Assembly: GCF_001886735.1 (NCBI RefSeq)
Contig: NZ_CP018076.1
Location: 3,224,001-3,288,000, forward strand
DNA length: 64,000 nt
DNA from: Sulfitobacter alexandrii
Lineage (GTDB): Bacteria; Pseudomonadota; Alphaproteobacteria; Rhodobacterales; Rhodobacteraceae
Reading direction: 5' to 3'
Made by a program: the position numbers and the translations under genes. A model generated the notes under the pieces. It ran no database searches. It had not been told where the DNA came from and saw nothing but the letters and a program-made list of their open reading frames with translations. Shown piece by piece: positions 17,712 through 26,014 of this stretch. The stretch's first letter is position 1; the number at the start of each line of letters is the position of its first letter.

Positions 17712-18698
17712 TCAGGGCGCAATCTCGAGAACGATTTTGCCGATGTGGCCGCTGCCCTCCATCCGCGCGTGGGCCGCGGCGGCCTCCGCCAGCGGATAGG
17801 TGCTGTCCATCACCGGGGCCACCCGACCCGCCACGAGCAGCGGCCAGACGGCCTCGCGCAGTTCCTGCGCGATCCGTGCCTTCGCGAGGTCGCTTTGCGG
17901 CCGCAGGGTCGATCCCGTCATGGTCAGCCGCCGGGTCATCAGCGTGGCGAAATTCACCTCGACCTTGGGCCCCTGAAGGAAGGCGATCTGCACCAGCCGC
18001 CCGTCTTCGGCCAGCGCCTGGATATTGCGCGGAATGTAATCGCCGCCGACCATGTCGAGAATCAGGTCCGCCCCGCCCTCGGCGGTCAGGACATCGACGA
18101 AATCCATGTCGCGGTAGTTGATCGCGGCCTCGGCCCCGAGGTCCATGCAGGCGGCGCATTTCTTGTCCGTCCCGGCGGTGGTGAATACCCGTGCGCCGAA
18201 CGCATGGGCGAGCTGGATCGCCGTGGTGCCGATTCCCGACGATCCGCCGTGCACGAGGAAGCGCTCTCCCGCCTTCAGCCCGCCGCGCATGAAGACATTC
18301 GACCAGACCGTGAAGAAGGTCTCGGGCAGGCAGGCCGCTTCCTTCATCCCCATGCCGTCGGGCACCGGCAGGCAATGCGCGGCGGGGGTGGCGACGTATT
18401 CGGCATAGCCGCCGCCCGGCAGCAGGGCACATACCTTGTCGCCCACGGCGATCCCGGAGACACCTTCGCCCAGTGCCACGACCTCTCCCGACGCCTCGAG
18501 ACCGGGCAGGTCACTGGCGTTGGGCGGCGGCGCGTACTTGCCCGCGCGTTGCAGCGCGTCGGGACGGTTCACACCGGCATAGGCCACCTTGATCACCACC
18601 TGCCCATGTGCGGGTTCGGGCACCGGGCGTTCGACCGGCTGCAGGACCTCCGGCCCCCCCGGCTTGGTGATCTCCATTGCGGTCATTGTCTGGCTCAT
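17712..18698 (-). CDS. NAD(P)H-quinone oxidoreductase, zinc-independent MDR (PIG3-like)
   Basis: 328 aa starting MSQTMTAMEITKPGGPEVLQ, with AAAGGAA six bases upstream. The N-terminal GroES-like domain has YAGVNRPDALQRAGKYAPP and DLPGLEASGEVV. The Rossmann domain has VHGGSSGIGTTAIQLAHAFGARVFTTAGT, where the SGIG motif binds NADPH. Zinc ligands are absent, as in quinone reductases. TP53I3/PIG3-like members reduce ortho-quinones; the physiological substrate here is unknown. A longer in-frame reading would overlap the divergent ligase gene and is rejected. Confidence 0.9.
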   Translation of the reverse strand: MSQTMTAMEITKPGGPEVLQPVERPVPEPAHGQVVIKVAYAGVNRPDALQRAGKYAPPPNASDLPGLEASGEVVALGEGVSGIAVGDKVCALLPGGGYAEYVATPAAHCLPVPDGMGMKEAACLPETFFTVWSNVFMRGGLKAGERFLVHGGSSGIGTTAIQLAHAFGARVFTTAGTDKKCAACMDLGAEAAINYRDMDFVDVLTAEGGADLILDMVGGDYIPRNIQALAEDGRLVQIAFLQGPKVEVNFATLMTRRLTMTGSTLRPQSDLAKARIAQELREAVWPLLVAGRVAPVMDSTYPLAEAAAAHARMEGSGHIGKIVLEIAP

Positions 18699-18822
18699 CG
18701 GACTTCCTTTCGGTTTGCTTGGGTGCAGCATAGGACTTGCAAGCGTCGCGTCGACCCCGGTAACTCCACAGGGATGCCGGGCGCGCCCGGCCAACCCAAT
18801 GTGCGGGAGGCTGTAACAGCCG

Positions 18823-20058
18823 ATGACCGATAACGACAGGTTCGCCTGGAAAGAAAGTGCCCGCCTCTTTGCCGGCCCGGAGGAGATCGCGCGGCCCGAT
18901 GGATCGGGGACGGCGGGCTTCGAGGTGATCGCGCCGATGCCCACGGCAGCCTGCCTTGCCCGGCTGGGCGCACGGGTGCGTGCGGCGGGGGGGTTCTGCG
19001 TCGGCGACGGGGTTTCGCTGCCCGAAGGCTCCGTCCCGCCGGGCCATTTCGTGACGCTGACCGGCGGCTCCACCGGCAGGCCCAAGGCGATCCTGCGCCG
19101 TCATCGGTCCTGGACGGCGAGTTTCGCGCAGAACGCCGCTTTGCTGGGCATCGGGTCCGCGGACCGGGTGGCCATCCCCGGCAGTCTCGACCACTCGCTC
19201 GCGCTTTACGGTGTGCTGGAAGCGCTGCACCTCGGGGCGGATGTGCATGTGCTGGACCGCCTGACGCCCCGCGCGCAGGTGGCGCGGTGCCGCGAGCAAG
19301 GCGTGAGCGTTCTTTACGCGACACCGACACAGCTCTTGCGGCTGGTGCGTGCGTCGGACGGTGGCACCCTGCCCGCGCTGCGCCTGATCCTCTGCGGCGG
19401 CGGGGCACTGCAGCCCGAGGTGCGTGACGCCATCGGGAAACTGGCCCCCGCCGCGGCGTTGTACGTGTTCTACGGGTCGGCCGAGACAAGTTTCGTGACC
19501 CTCGGCGGTCCGGGCACGCCCGATGGCGCGGTGGGCGGCGCCTATCCCGGCGTGACGCTGCGGATCCTCGACCCGGAAGGGCGGCCCACCGATGGCACGG
19601 GCGAGGTCTGGGCCCGCAGCCCTTATCTGTTCGAGCGGTATCTGGGCGGCCCCGATGCAACGGTCCGGGCGCGGGATGGATTCGTCTCTGTCGGCGAAAT
19701 CGGGTGGCTGGACACGGACGGGCAGATCTGGCTCAGCGGGCGGCTGTCGCGGATGGTGCAGATCGCGGACCGGAACGTGCACCCCGAGGCGGTCGAAGCC
19801 GTGATCCGCGATCTGACGGATGTCAGCGACTGCGCGGTCCTGCCCCGGCCTGATCCGCTCCGCGGTCACCGACTGGAAGCGTGGCTGGAAGGGCCGGAGG
19901 ACAGCACCCTCGCCGACCGCGTGCAGCGGGCCTGCCGCGAGGCCCTTGGCCCGCTGGTGGCCCCGCGCGCCGTGCATTTCGCCGGCGTGCTGCCCCGGCT
20001 CCCCTCGGGGAAGATCGACCTCGCGGCCCTGAGCCGTCTGGCGGAGCGGGCGCGATGA
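18823..20058 (+). CDS. Short acyl-CoA ligase (AMP-forming), YhfT-like
   Basis: Adenylate-forming enzyme, 411 aa, shorter than the usual 500-550 because the N-terminal subdomain is reduced. The P-loop is TLTGGSTGRPKAI (78-90), A5 is FYGSAETS (216-223), the GEIGWLDTDG motif covers 291-300, the hinge region is SGRLSRMVQIADRNVHP, and the catalytic lysine is in LPSGKID (Lys397). All catalytic elements are present, so it should be active; the acyl substrate cannot be read from sequence. It overlaps the thiolase start by 4 nt and converges on bioYNM. In Bacillus a ligase (yhfT), thiolase (yhfS) and bioY paralogue (yhfU) form a predicted biotin-regulated group. Confidence 0.87.
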   Translation: MTDNDRFAWKESARLFAGPEEIARPDGSGTAGFEVIAPMPTAACLARLGARVRAAGGFCVGDGVSLPEGSVPPGHFVTLTGGSTGRPKAILRRHRSWTASFAQNAALLGIGSADRVAIPGSLDHSLALYGVLEALHLGADVHVLDRLTPRAQVARCREQGVSVLYATPTQLLRLVRASDGGTLPALRLILCGGGALQPEVRDAIGKLAPAAALYVFYGSAETSFVTLGGPGTPDGAVGGAYPGVTLRILDPEGRPTDGTGEVWARSPYLFERYLGGPDATVRARDGFVSVGEIGWLDTDGQIWLSGRLSRMVQIADRNVHPEAVEAVIRDLTDVSDCAVLPRPDPLRGHRLEAWLEGPEDSTLADRVQRACREALGPLVAPRAVHFAGVLPRLPSGKIDLAALSRLAERAR

Positions 20059-21155
20059 CCGCGTGGATCGCCGCCGCCTGCCGCAGCGCGGTGGCCCCGC
20101 GCGACGGGGCGTTCGCTGCGCTCTCGTTGCAGGAACTCGCCGCGCCGGTCATCGACGCGGTGCTGGCGCAGTCCGGCCTGGAGCCTTCGGACGTGGATGA
20201 ATTGATCGCAAGCAACGCCCTGGGGGCCGGCGGCAACCCCGCGCGCGTGCTGGCGCTGGCGGCAAGCCTGCCAGAGCGGGTCGCGGGGCTGAGTCTCGAC
20301 CGGCAATGCGCCGGCGGCCTCGACGCGTTGAACCTCGCACGGCACATGGTCCTTGCGGGTGCGGCGGACGTGGTGATCGCCGGCGGCGTGGAAAGCTATT
20401 CGCGCCGCCCGGTGCGGATGCGGACGTACCCGGACGGCCGCCCGCCGGAGCGCTACGAGCAGGCCAGCTTTACCCCGTGGCCGGATCGCGACCCCGACAT
20501 GACCGTTGCGGCGCAGGCGCTTGGGGCCCTGCTGGGGATCGGCAGGGACGAACAGGATGCCTGGGCCATGCGCAGTCACCGGCTGGCCCGCGCCGCCGCA
20601 CCCGCCCCCGGCGAGGTCGTCGAGATCGCGGGCCTGCGCGCCGACAGCTTCACCCGCGACCTGCGCCCCGCCCTGTGCCGCCGCGCCAAGGTTCTTTGCG
20701 GCGACGTCACCACCGCGAACACCGCCGTGGCGGCGGACGGTTCCGCCTTTGTCGTCGTGGTCTCGGACCGGGTGGCCCGGCGCCTTTCGGTGCCGTGCGT
20801 CGCGCTGCGCGGCGGGCGCACGCTGGGCGGCACGCCCGATCTGCCGGGCCTCGCCCCCGTGGCGGCGATCCGCGAGGTGCTGGCGGCGGAAGGCCTGCGC
20901 CCTGCCGACCTTTCAGCCGCCGAGGTGATGGAAGCCTATGCCGTTCAGGCCGTGGCCTGCGTCCGCGAAGCGGGTCTTGATCCGGAGATCGTGAACGGCG
21001 GCGGCGGCGCGCTGGCGCGGGGGCACCCGGTGGGGGCGTCCGGCGCGATCAACGCGGTGCGGCTGTTTCACACGCTGCGCAGGCAGGGCGGCACCGGGCT
21101 GGCCGCCATTGCCGCCGCCGGGGGGATCGGGACGGCGCTGGTGCTATCCGCGTGA
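20055..21155 (+). CDS. Thiolase-fold protein, YhfS-like, with altered active site
   Basis: 366 aa, translationally coupled (ATGA) to the ligase. The nucleophile is kept (DRQCAGGLDAL, Cys85), as is the GHPVGASGA histidine (His324). But the Asn of the NEAFA motif is Met292 (VMEAYAVQA), and the second active-site Cys of the CxGGGxG motif is Ala353 (AAAGGIGTA). Normal degradative or biosynthetic thiolases use that Cys as general base. The enzyme may be an acyl-transferase or condensing enzyme with different chemistry. Its 3' end overlaps the convergent bioY by 12 bp. Confidence 0.85.
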   Translation: MTAWIAAACRSAVAPRDGAFAALSLQELAAPVIDAVLAQSGLEPSDVDELIASNALGAGGNPARVLALAASLPERVAGLSLDRQCAGGLDALNLARHMVLAGAADVVIAGGVESYSRRPVRMRTYPDGRPPERYEQASFTPWPDRDPDMTVAAQALGALLGIGRDEQDAWAMRSHRLARAAAPAPGEVVEIAGLRADSFTRDLRPALCRRAKVLCGDVTTANTAVAADGSAFVVVVSDRVARRLSVPCVALRGGRTLGGTPDLPGLAPVAAIREVLAAEGLRPADLSAAEVMEAYAVQAVACVREAGLDPEIVNGGGGALARGHPVGASGAINAVRLFHTLRRQGGTGLAAIAAAGGIGTALVLSA

Positions 21156-21689
21156 CAGCAGGCTGTCGGGCCGCGTGCGGGCCAGCCCTGCGGTGATGAG
21201 CCCGGCCAGCACCGCCTTGATCGCGTCGCCCGGCAGGTACCAGCCGAGGATCGCGAAGGCTTCGACGAAGGAGCGGTCCAGCACCATCATGAAGCCCGTC
21301 AGCCCGATGGCGTAGAGCACGATGATCCCGCCCAGCACCGAGGCGATTCCGGCGGCCCAGCCGACCGACATGCCCCTCAGCTGCTCCATCACGAAGCCGG
21401 TGGCGAAGGCCGCGACCGGAAAGCCCACGACGAAACCCACGGTCGGCGAGGCAAAGACGCCCACGCCGCCGCGCCCCCCTGCCAGCAACGGCAGGCCCAG
21501 CGCGACCAGCGCCACGAAGAGCAGCGCCGCCAGCCCGCCGCGCGCCGCGCCCAGAACCGTCCCGCACAGCATGATGCCGAGGCTCTGGGCGGTGATCGGC
21601 ACGCCGGTCGCCAGCATCAGGTTGGGCATCAGGCCAAGGGCCGCGATCAGCGCGGCGAAAAGGGCGACGAGGGTGAGTGAGCGTTCCAT
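21144..21689 (-). CDS. bioY: Biotin transporter substrate-binding subunit BioY
   Basis: S-component of the ECF biotin transporter, 181 aa with six predicted helices. Family features include TGVPITAQSLGIMLCGTVLGAARG and PTVGFVVGFPVAAFATG, the segments lining the biotin site in BioY structures. Encoded after bioM and bioN on the minus strand, the Rhodobacter bioMNY order. Confidence 0.95.
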   Translation of the reverse strand: MERSLTLVALFAALIAALGLMPNLMLATGVPITAQSLGIMLCGTVLGAARGGLAALLFVALVALGLPLLAGGRGGVGVFASPTVGFVVGFPVAAFATGFVMEQLRGMSVGWAAGIASVLGGIIVLYAIGLTGFMMVLDRSFVEAFAILGWYLPGDAIKAVLAGLITAGLARTRPDSLLSRG

Positions 21690-21719
21690 GCGGGTATCCT
21701 TGATCCGGTTTGGGACTGG

Positions 21720-22352
21720 CTACTGCCTGCCCCCGGGGCGGTCAACCTGCGTCACCGCCACCCCGCCGCGGGCGCGCAGCGCCTCGGCAACGTGTTCGGC
21801 GTCGTCTATGGCGAGCGCGGCCAGCGGCGTCACGATGCGCCAACCCACCCGCCGGACCGCGCGGGCGCGCCACGCGAGCGCCAGCAGGCGGCCCTTCTCG
21901 GCCAGCACAGGCGTGAAGCGGATCACCAGCGCCATTGCCAGTTCCACCACCTCGGTGCGCAGGCCGAAGCGGCGCAACGGCGTCAACAGCCAGCGGACCA
22001 CGGCCATCATGTCGGTCAGGCGGGTGGTCATGGTAACGAGATTGGCCAGCGCCACCGCCGTCACCATCCGCAGGACGATCACCAGCCCCGCCCTCGGGTC
22101 CGCGGTGACGACGTGCCAGATCAGGATCACCGCCGCGAAAATCCACAGGGGTTTGAGCCGGTTCAGGCCGGTGCGCAGGAAACGCCGCCCCGGCAGGGCA
22201 TAGAGCCCGAGCGTCAGGCCGAGAAAGATCGCATGCGCGGCCAGCACGTCGGTGGCGAACAGCACCACGATCGCCGCACAGAGCGCGACGAGCTTGGCCC
22301 CGGCGGGCCAGCCGTGGGCGCGCGTTTCAACCGGCGAGGTCAGAGAGATCAT
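21720..22352 (-). CDS. bioN: Biotin ECF transporter T component BioN
   Basis: Transmembrane coupling (EcfT/CbiQ-type) protein, 210 aa. Several N-terminal helices are followed by two coupling helices that carry the Ala-Arg signature twice: LALAWRARAVRR and AEALRARGGVAV. These dock into grooves of the ATPase. Overlaps the 3' end of bioM by 26 bp; 30 bp upstream of bioY. Confidence 0.92.
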   Translation of the reverse strand: MISLTSPVETRAHGWPAGAKLVALCAAIVVLFATDVLAAHAIFLGLTLGLYALPGRRFLRTGLNRLKPLWIFAAVILIWHVVTADPRAGLVIVLRMVTAVALANLVTMTTRLTDMMAVVRWLLTPLRRFGLRTEVVELAMALVIRFTPVLAEKGRLLALAWRARAVRRVGWRIVTPLAALAIDDAEHVAEALRARGGVAVTQVDRPGGRQ

Positions 22353-23046
22353 CGCCCGCCCCCAGTTCGGTCATCCGTGCTTCGAAGACCGGCAGCACCG
22401 CCTGTGGCGCCCCCTGCGCGGCCACCTTGCCCGCGTCGAGCCACAGGACGTGGTCATAGCCCGCGACCATGGCGGGATCGTGGGTGATCTGGACCAGCGT
22501 GGCATCGACATCGTCCAGCACGCGGAAAAGGTGCATCGAGGTCGGGATATCCAGCCCGGCAAAGGGTTCGTCCAGCAGGATCACCCGTGGCCGCATCGCC
22601 AGCACCGACATCAGGCAGACAAGCTGGCGCTGGCCCTGTGACAGCCTGTGAATGGCGGCCTCGGCCCAATGCGCCTTGCCGAAACGGTCGAGCACCGCCA
22701 TCACCTTTTCGCGGGCCTCGGGCCCGGAAAGGCCCATCTGCCCCAAGCCAAAGGCGATTTCCTCTTCGACGGTGGGGAAGATGATCTGGTGATCGGGGTT
22801 CTGGAACAGGATGCCCACGGCGGACAGGGCCGCCTTGCGGTCCCGGGCCACCGCGGCGCCCGCGATGCGGACTTCGCCGCCGTCGGGCACGATCAGCCCG
22901 GCCAGCACGCGCGCGAGGCTCGTCTTGCCCGATCCGTTACGCCCCACCACGCCGATGCGTCGCCCGTCGCTGCGCAGGTCCACATCGGTCAGCACTGGCA
23001 CGCCGTCCGGGGCATAGGTGATGTTCCGTGCATCGATCAGCGGCAT
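22327..23046 (-). CDS. bioM: Biotin ECF transporter ATPase BioM
   Basis: 239-aa ABC ATPase that energises BioNY. Walker A is GRNGSGKTSLAR (36-47), the Q-loop region is ILFQNPDHQIIFPTVEEEI, the signature is LSQGQRQLV, and Walker B is VILLDEPFAGLD. The FQNPDxQ and PTVEEEIAFG motifs are specific to ECF-type ATPases (EcfA/BioM/CbiO). First gene of bioM-bioN-bioY. I saw no TTATCTATAA-like BioR operator in the 70 bp upstream. Confidence 0.94.
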   Translation of the reverse strand: MPLIDARNITYAPDGVPVLTDVDLRSDGRRIGVVGRNGSGKTSLARVLAGLIVPDGGEVRIAGAAVARDRKAALSAVGILFQNPDHQIIFPTVEEEIAFGLGQMGLSGPEAREKVMAVLDRFGKAHWAEAAIHRLSQGQRQLVCLMSVLAMRPRVILLDEPFAGLDIPTSMHLFRVLDDVDATLVQITHDPAMVAGYDHVLWLDAGKVAAQGAPQAVLPVFEARMTELGAGDDLSDLAG

Positions 23047-23116
23047 GCGGGGGCGGCTCCGGCTTGGAAAAGGCAGCTTGGCCTAGCATGTCTGGCCGGA
23101 GTGTAAAGACTCGCCG

Positions 23117-23815
23117 TCAGTCGCGCGGCGCGCTCCATGAACCGGGCAGATCGCCCTTGGGGAACCGGGTGGGTGCCTTGATGTGGCTCAGCACCCAGTT
23201 CGGGCCCGCCATTAGCTTGCTCAGTGTCGGGCTGTTGTTCACCTGCGCCTTCAGCTTTTCGATCTGCATCACGTTGTCGATGCGGCGATTGAGGAATTCC
23301 CATGTCCGCGCTTGATCTTCGCTGTCGTCGCCGAGCCAGTACAGCACGGTCGAGGAATAGACCCCGCTCAGCGTGGCGCGCTTGGTGTACCAGTTCACGT
23401 CGTCGGACGTGTCCCCCAGGGTGTCCCAGATGATGTCGCAGGTGTCCCAGATCAGCTTGACCCCGTCCGGGGCGTATTGCGGCAGGGCGAACAGGGTCGT
23501 GCCGCGGCGGACGAGTTCCTTGTCCGTCACCACCTTGAGCCGGAGGCGGACGGCGCGGGCGATGCGGTCGCGAAACCGCAGATCCTGAAGGTTTTCGGAC
23601 TTCAGGGCATCCACCATCGCGGCATCCCCCTGCCGGTGGTAGGCCACGGCAAGATCGACGGCGCCCCGCGGACAGACCGCACGCGCCACGGTGGGTTCGA
23701 CACCGCTGTCCGCGATGGCGGCCTTGAAGGTGGTTTCCGACCAGCCATCGAAGGGCACGTGCATCAGCGCCGCATCCAGCAGCCTGAGCTTTGGATCCTT
23801 GGGGGTACTTGTCAT
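23117..23815 (-). CDS. COQ9 family ubiquinone biosynthesis protein
   Basis: 232 aa. The N-terminal part (LLDAALMHVPFDGWSETTFKAAIADSG) resembles a TetR-like helix-turn-helix, which is how COQ9 folds. The middle and C-terminal parts (WDTCDIIWDTLGDTSDDVNWYTKRATLSGVYSSTVLYWLGD) are the conserved COQ9 core that binds lipid and assists COQ7-type hydroxylation. Start preceded by GGAGGTCAAG. Divergent from rpsU. Confidence 0.93.
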   Translation of the reverse strand: MTSTPKDPKLRLLDAALMHVPFDGWSETTFKAAIADSGVEPTVARAVCPRGAVDLAVAYHRQGDAAMVDALKSENLQDLRFRDRIARAVRLRLKVVTDKELVRRGTTLFALPQYAPDGVKLIWDTCDIIWDTLGDTSDDVNWYTKRATLSGVYSSTVLYWLGDDSEDQARTWEFLNRRIDNVMQIEKLKAQVNNSPTLSKLMAGPNWVLSHIKAPTRFPKGDLPGSWSAPRD

Positions 23816-23846
23816 CTTGACCTCCTGTTATGCGGTATTGTCGGAC

Positions 23847-23875
23847 TCGACAAATGGTTCAAGGCTTGATATAGG
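23847..23875 (+). promoter_or_regulatory. Likely rpsU promoter with overlapping inverted repeat
   Basis: TCGACA and TATAGG are spaced by 17 bp, about 55 bp before the rpsU start. The -35 overlaps a dyad TTGTCG-GACT-CGACAA (23838-23853) shared with the divergent coq9 gene. Confidence 0.5.
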
Positions 23876-23928
23876 GCCACTTCCTGCAAATCCTTGCAAC
23901 TTTTTCCTAGAAAGGTGGTGACAACCAC

Positions 23929-24135
23929 ATGCAGGTTAGTGTTCGCGACAACAATGTCGATCAGGCCCTCCGGGCTCTGAAGAAAAAGCTCCAGCGCGAA
24001 GGCGTGTTCCGTGAAATGAAGCTCAAGCAGCATTTCGAGAAACCGTCCGAGAAAAAAGCGCGCGAGAAAGCTGAAGCGATCCGCCGTGCCCGCAAGCTGG
24101 CACGCAAGAAAGCGCAACGCGAAGGCATGATGTAA
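23929..24135 (+). CDS. rpsU: Small-subunit ribosomal protein bS21
   Basis: 68 aa. [25 protein letters not shown] is the standard S21 opening and the C-terminus is strongly basic ([15 protein letters not shown]). A strong AAGGTGGTGA lies eight bases before the start. Monocistronic, with its own promoter and terminator. Confidence 0.97.
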   Translation: MQVSVRDNNVDQALRALKKKLQREGVFREMKLKQHFEKPSEKKAREKAEAIRRARKLARKKAQREGMM

Positions 24136-24160
24136 ATCATTCCCGCATTGCCGGAAAACG

Positions 24161-24190
24161 ACCCCCGTAGCCTTGCGTTGCGGGGGTTTT
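24161..24190 (+). terminator. Rho-independent terminator of rpsU
   Basis: ACCCCCG and CGGGGGT pair around a 13-nt loop and the descending arm runs into GGGGGTTTT, 25 bp after the stop codon. Confidence 0.85.
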
Positions 24191-24199
24191 CGTTTGCGG

Positions 24200-24658
24200 T
24201 CAGACGGGCAGCGCGGTGGTCTTGCAGACCGTGCGCAGGGCGAAACTGGACTGCATGGTCTGGACGCCGGGCAGGCGTGACAGGTGCTGCCGATGGATGC
24301 GGGCGAAATCCTCGGTGTTTTCGGCGACGACCTTGAGCAGGTAGTCCGCGGACCCCGCCATCAGGTGACATTCCAGCACATCCGGTATGCGCGCGACCGA
24401 TTTCTCGAAGGCGTCGAGGGTGTCTTCTGCCTGGCCCTGAAGCGTGATCTCGACGAAAACGGTGGTCGGCATGCCCAGCTTGCGCGGATCGAGCAGCGCG
24501 ACGTAGTCGCTGATGTAGCCCGCCCGCTCCATCCGTTGCACCCGCCGGTGGCAGGCCGAGGGCGACAGGTGGGCCTCCTCGGACAGGTCGGCGTTCGACA
24601 TCCGGCCGTTGCGTTGAAGGGCCCGCAGGATACGGCGATCCAACTCGTCGAGGGTCAT
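24200..24658 (-). CDS. Lrp/AsnC-family regulator (probable regulator of ald)
   Basis: 152 aa. An N-terminal winged helix-turn-helix (LDELDRRILRALQRNGRMSNADLSEEAHLSPSACHRRVQRME) is followed by an AsnC-type RAM ligand-binding domain (TVFVEITLQG...VLECHLMAGSADYLLKVVA). It is divergent from alanine dehydrogenase, the usual arrangement for AldR-type activators that respond to alanine. TTTGCGC repeats in the shared intergenic region are candidate operators. Confidence 0.92.
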   Translation of the reverse strand: MTLDELDRRILRALQRNGRMSNADLSEEAHLSPSACHRRVQRMERAGYISDYVALLDPRKLGMPTTVFVEITLQGQAEDTLDAFEKSVARIPDVLECHLMAGSADYLLKVVAENTEDFARIHRQHLSRLPGVQTMQSSFALRTVCKTTALPV

Positions 24659-24750
24659 TTGCGCAAAGCTTTCGCGTCATTGGTCATCTTTGCGCAATTC
24701 TATCCCGCCACACCGGGGGAGTTCCAGCATTATTCGTGCCTCTTTGCGCC
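24658..24750. promoter_or_regulatory. Candidate Lrp/AldR operators between the regulator and ald
   Basis: Three copies of a TTTGCGC core occur: TTTGCGCAAA (24658-24667, a perfect palindrome at the regulator start codon), TTTGCGCAAT (24689-24698) and TTTGCGCC (24743-24750). Spacings of 31 and 54 bp are close to whole helical turns, as expected for an Lrp octamer wrapping DNA. Confidence 0.5.
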
Positions 24751-24794
24751 TTGGCTGCCTAAAATAAGGGCATCCAATGCACAGGGGAATCATC

Positions 24795-25913
24795 ATGAAA
24801 ATCGGCTGCCCGAGAGAGATCAAACCGCAGGAGTTCCGCGTGGGGCTGACGCCCTCTGCGGCGCTGGAAGCGACGAACGCGGGCCACGAGGTCCTGATCG
24901 AGACCGGCGCCGGTATCGGCGCGGGCTTCGAGGACGCGGATTACGAGGCTGCCGGCGCACGGGTGATCGGCACGGCCGAAGAGGTCTTTGCCACGGCGGA
25001 GATGATCGTCAAGGTCAAGGAGCCGCAGGCGGTGGAACGCAAGATGCTGCGGGAGGGACAGGTGCTGTTCACCTACCTTCACCTTGCGCCCGATCCGGAC
25101 CAGACCCGCGACCTGATGGAATCAGGCGCGACCTGCATCGCCTATGAAACCGTGACGGACCGCATGGGCGGCCTGCCGCTGCTGGCGCCCATGTCAGAGG
25201 TCGCGGGCCGCCTGGCCCCGCAGGTCGGCGCCTGGACCCTGCAGAAGGCGAACGGGGGACGCGGTGTGCTGATGGGGGGTGTCCCCGGTGTCGGACCCGC
25301 GCGCGTGATGGTGATCGGCGGTGGCGTCGTCGGGACGCATGCCGCGCGGATCGCTGCCGGCATGGGCGCCGATGTCACCGTGCTGGACCGGTCCCTGCCC
25401 CGGATGCGGTATCTCGACGATGTTTTCGGCGGGACATTCAAGACCGCCTACGCGTCGGCCCAGAACACCATCGAGCTGGCACGGCAAGCGGACATGATCA
25501 TCGGTGCGGTCCTGATCCCCGGTGCCGCCGCGCCGAAGCTGATCAGCCGCGCGCAGCTTGCGGAACTCAAACCCGGTGCCGCGCTGGTGGACGTGGCGAT
25601 CGACCAGGGCGGCTGTTTCGAGACATCGAAGGCGACCACCCATCAGGATCCGATCTACGAGGTGGACGGGATCATGCATTACTGCGTGGCGAACATGCCC
25701 GGCGCCGTGGCGCGGACGTCGACCATAGCGCTTGGCAACGCGACCATGCCCTTCATGCTCGACCTTGCCAACAAGGGCTGGCGCAAGGCCTGCGAGGACG
25801 ATGAACACCTGCTGAACGGGCTGAACGTGCACGCGGGCAAGCTGACCTATCACGCGGTGGGCAAGGCACTGGGCATCGACGTGCTGTCGCCGCGCCTCGC
25901 GCTCAAGGCCTGA
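24795..25913 (+). CDS. ald: Alanine dehydrogenase
   Basis: NAD-dependent interconversion of L-alanine with pyruvate and ammonium. 372 aa, the standard length. Seen are MKIGCPREIKPQEFRVGLTP, the substrate-binding VKVKEP and FTYLHLAPD motifs, NAD-binding VMVIGGGVVGTHAARIAAGMGADVTVLD, and the C-terminal NMPGAVARTST signature. Driven from the region that holds TTTGCGC repeats, opposite an Lrp-type regulator. Ends at a bidirectional terminator. Confidence 0.97.
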   Translation: MKIGCPREIKPQEFRVGLTPSAALEATNAGHEVLIETGAGIGAGFEDADYEAAGARVIGTAEEVFATAEMIVKVKEPQAVERKMLREGQVLFTYLHLAPDPDQTRDLMESGATCIAYETVTDRMGGLPLLAPMSEVAGRLAPQVGAWTLQKANGGRGVLMGGVPGVGPARVMVIGGGVVGTHAARIAAGMGADVTVLDRSLPRMRYLDDVFGGTFKTAYASAQNTIELARQADMIIGAVLIPGAAAPKLISRAQLAELKPGAALVDVAIDQGGCFETSKATTHQDPIYEVDGIMHYCVANMPGAVARTSTIALGNATMPFMLDLANKGWRKACEDDEHLLNGLNVHAGKLTYHAVGKALGIDVLSPRLALKA

Positions 25914-25978
25914 TCGCGGGCAGGATATAGGGGCGGCGGTTTTCGGGGTCACCTTGGCCCCGTTCCCTGCCTGAAGGA

Positions 25979-26008
25979 AAAGGGCGCGGCCCCGTCGCCG
26001 CGCCCTTT
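25979..26008. terminator. Bidirectional terminator between ald and mscL
   Basis: A 12-bp perfect stem (AAAGGGCGCGGC / GCCGCGCCCTTT) with a 6-nt loop has A's on the left and T's on the right, so it can end transcripts from both converging genes. Confidence 0.8.
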
Positions 26009-26014
26009 GTCGAT

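Noticed and set aside
18699..18822. BioR operator upstream of the ligase gene
   Set aside because: No TTATCTATAA-like sequence is present here or in the bioM upstream gap at 23047-23116.
18699..19085. N-terminal extension of the quinone reductase to 457 aa
   Set aside because: The MDR family begins at the MSQTMTAMEITKPGG start, which has a good ribosome binding site; the extension overlaps the divergent ligase gene.
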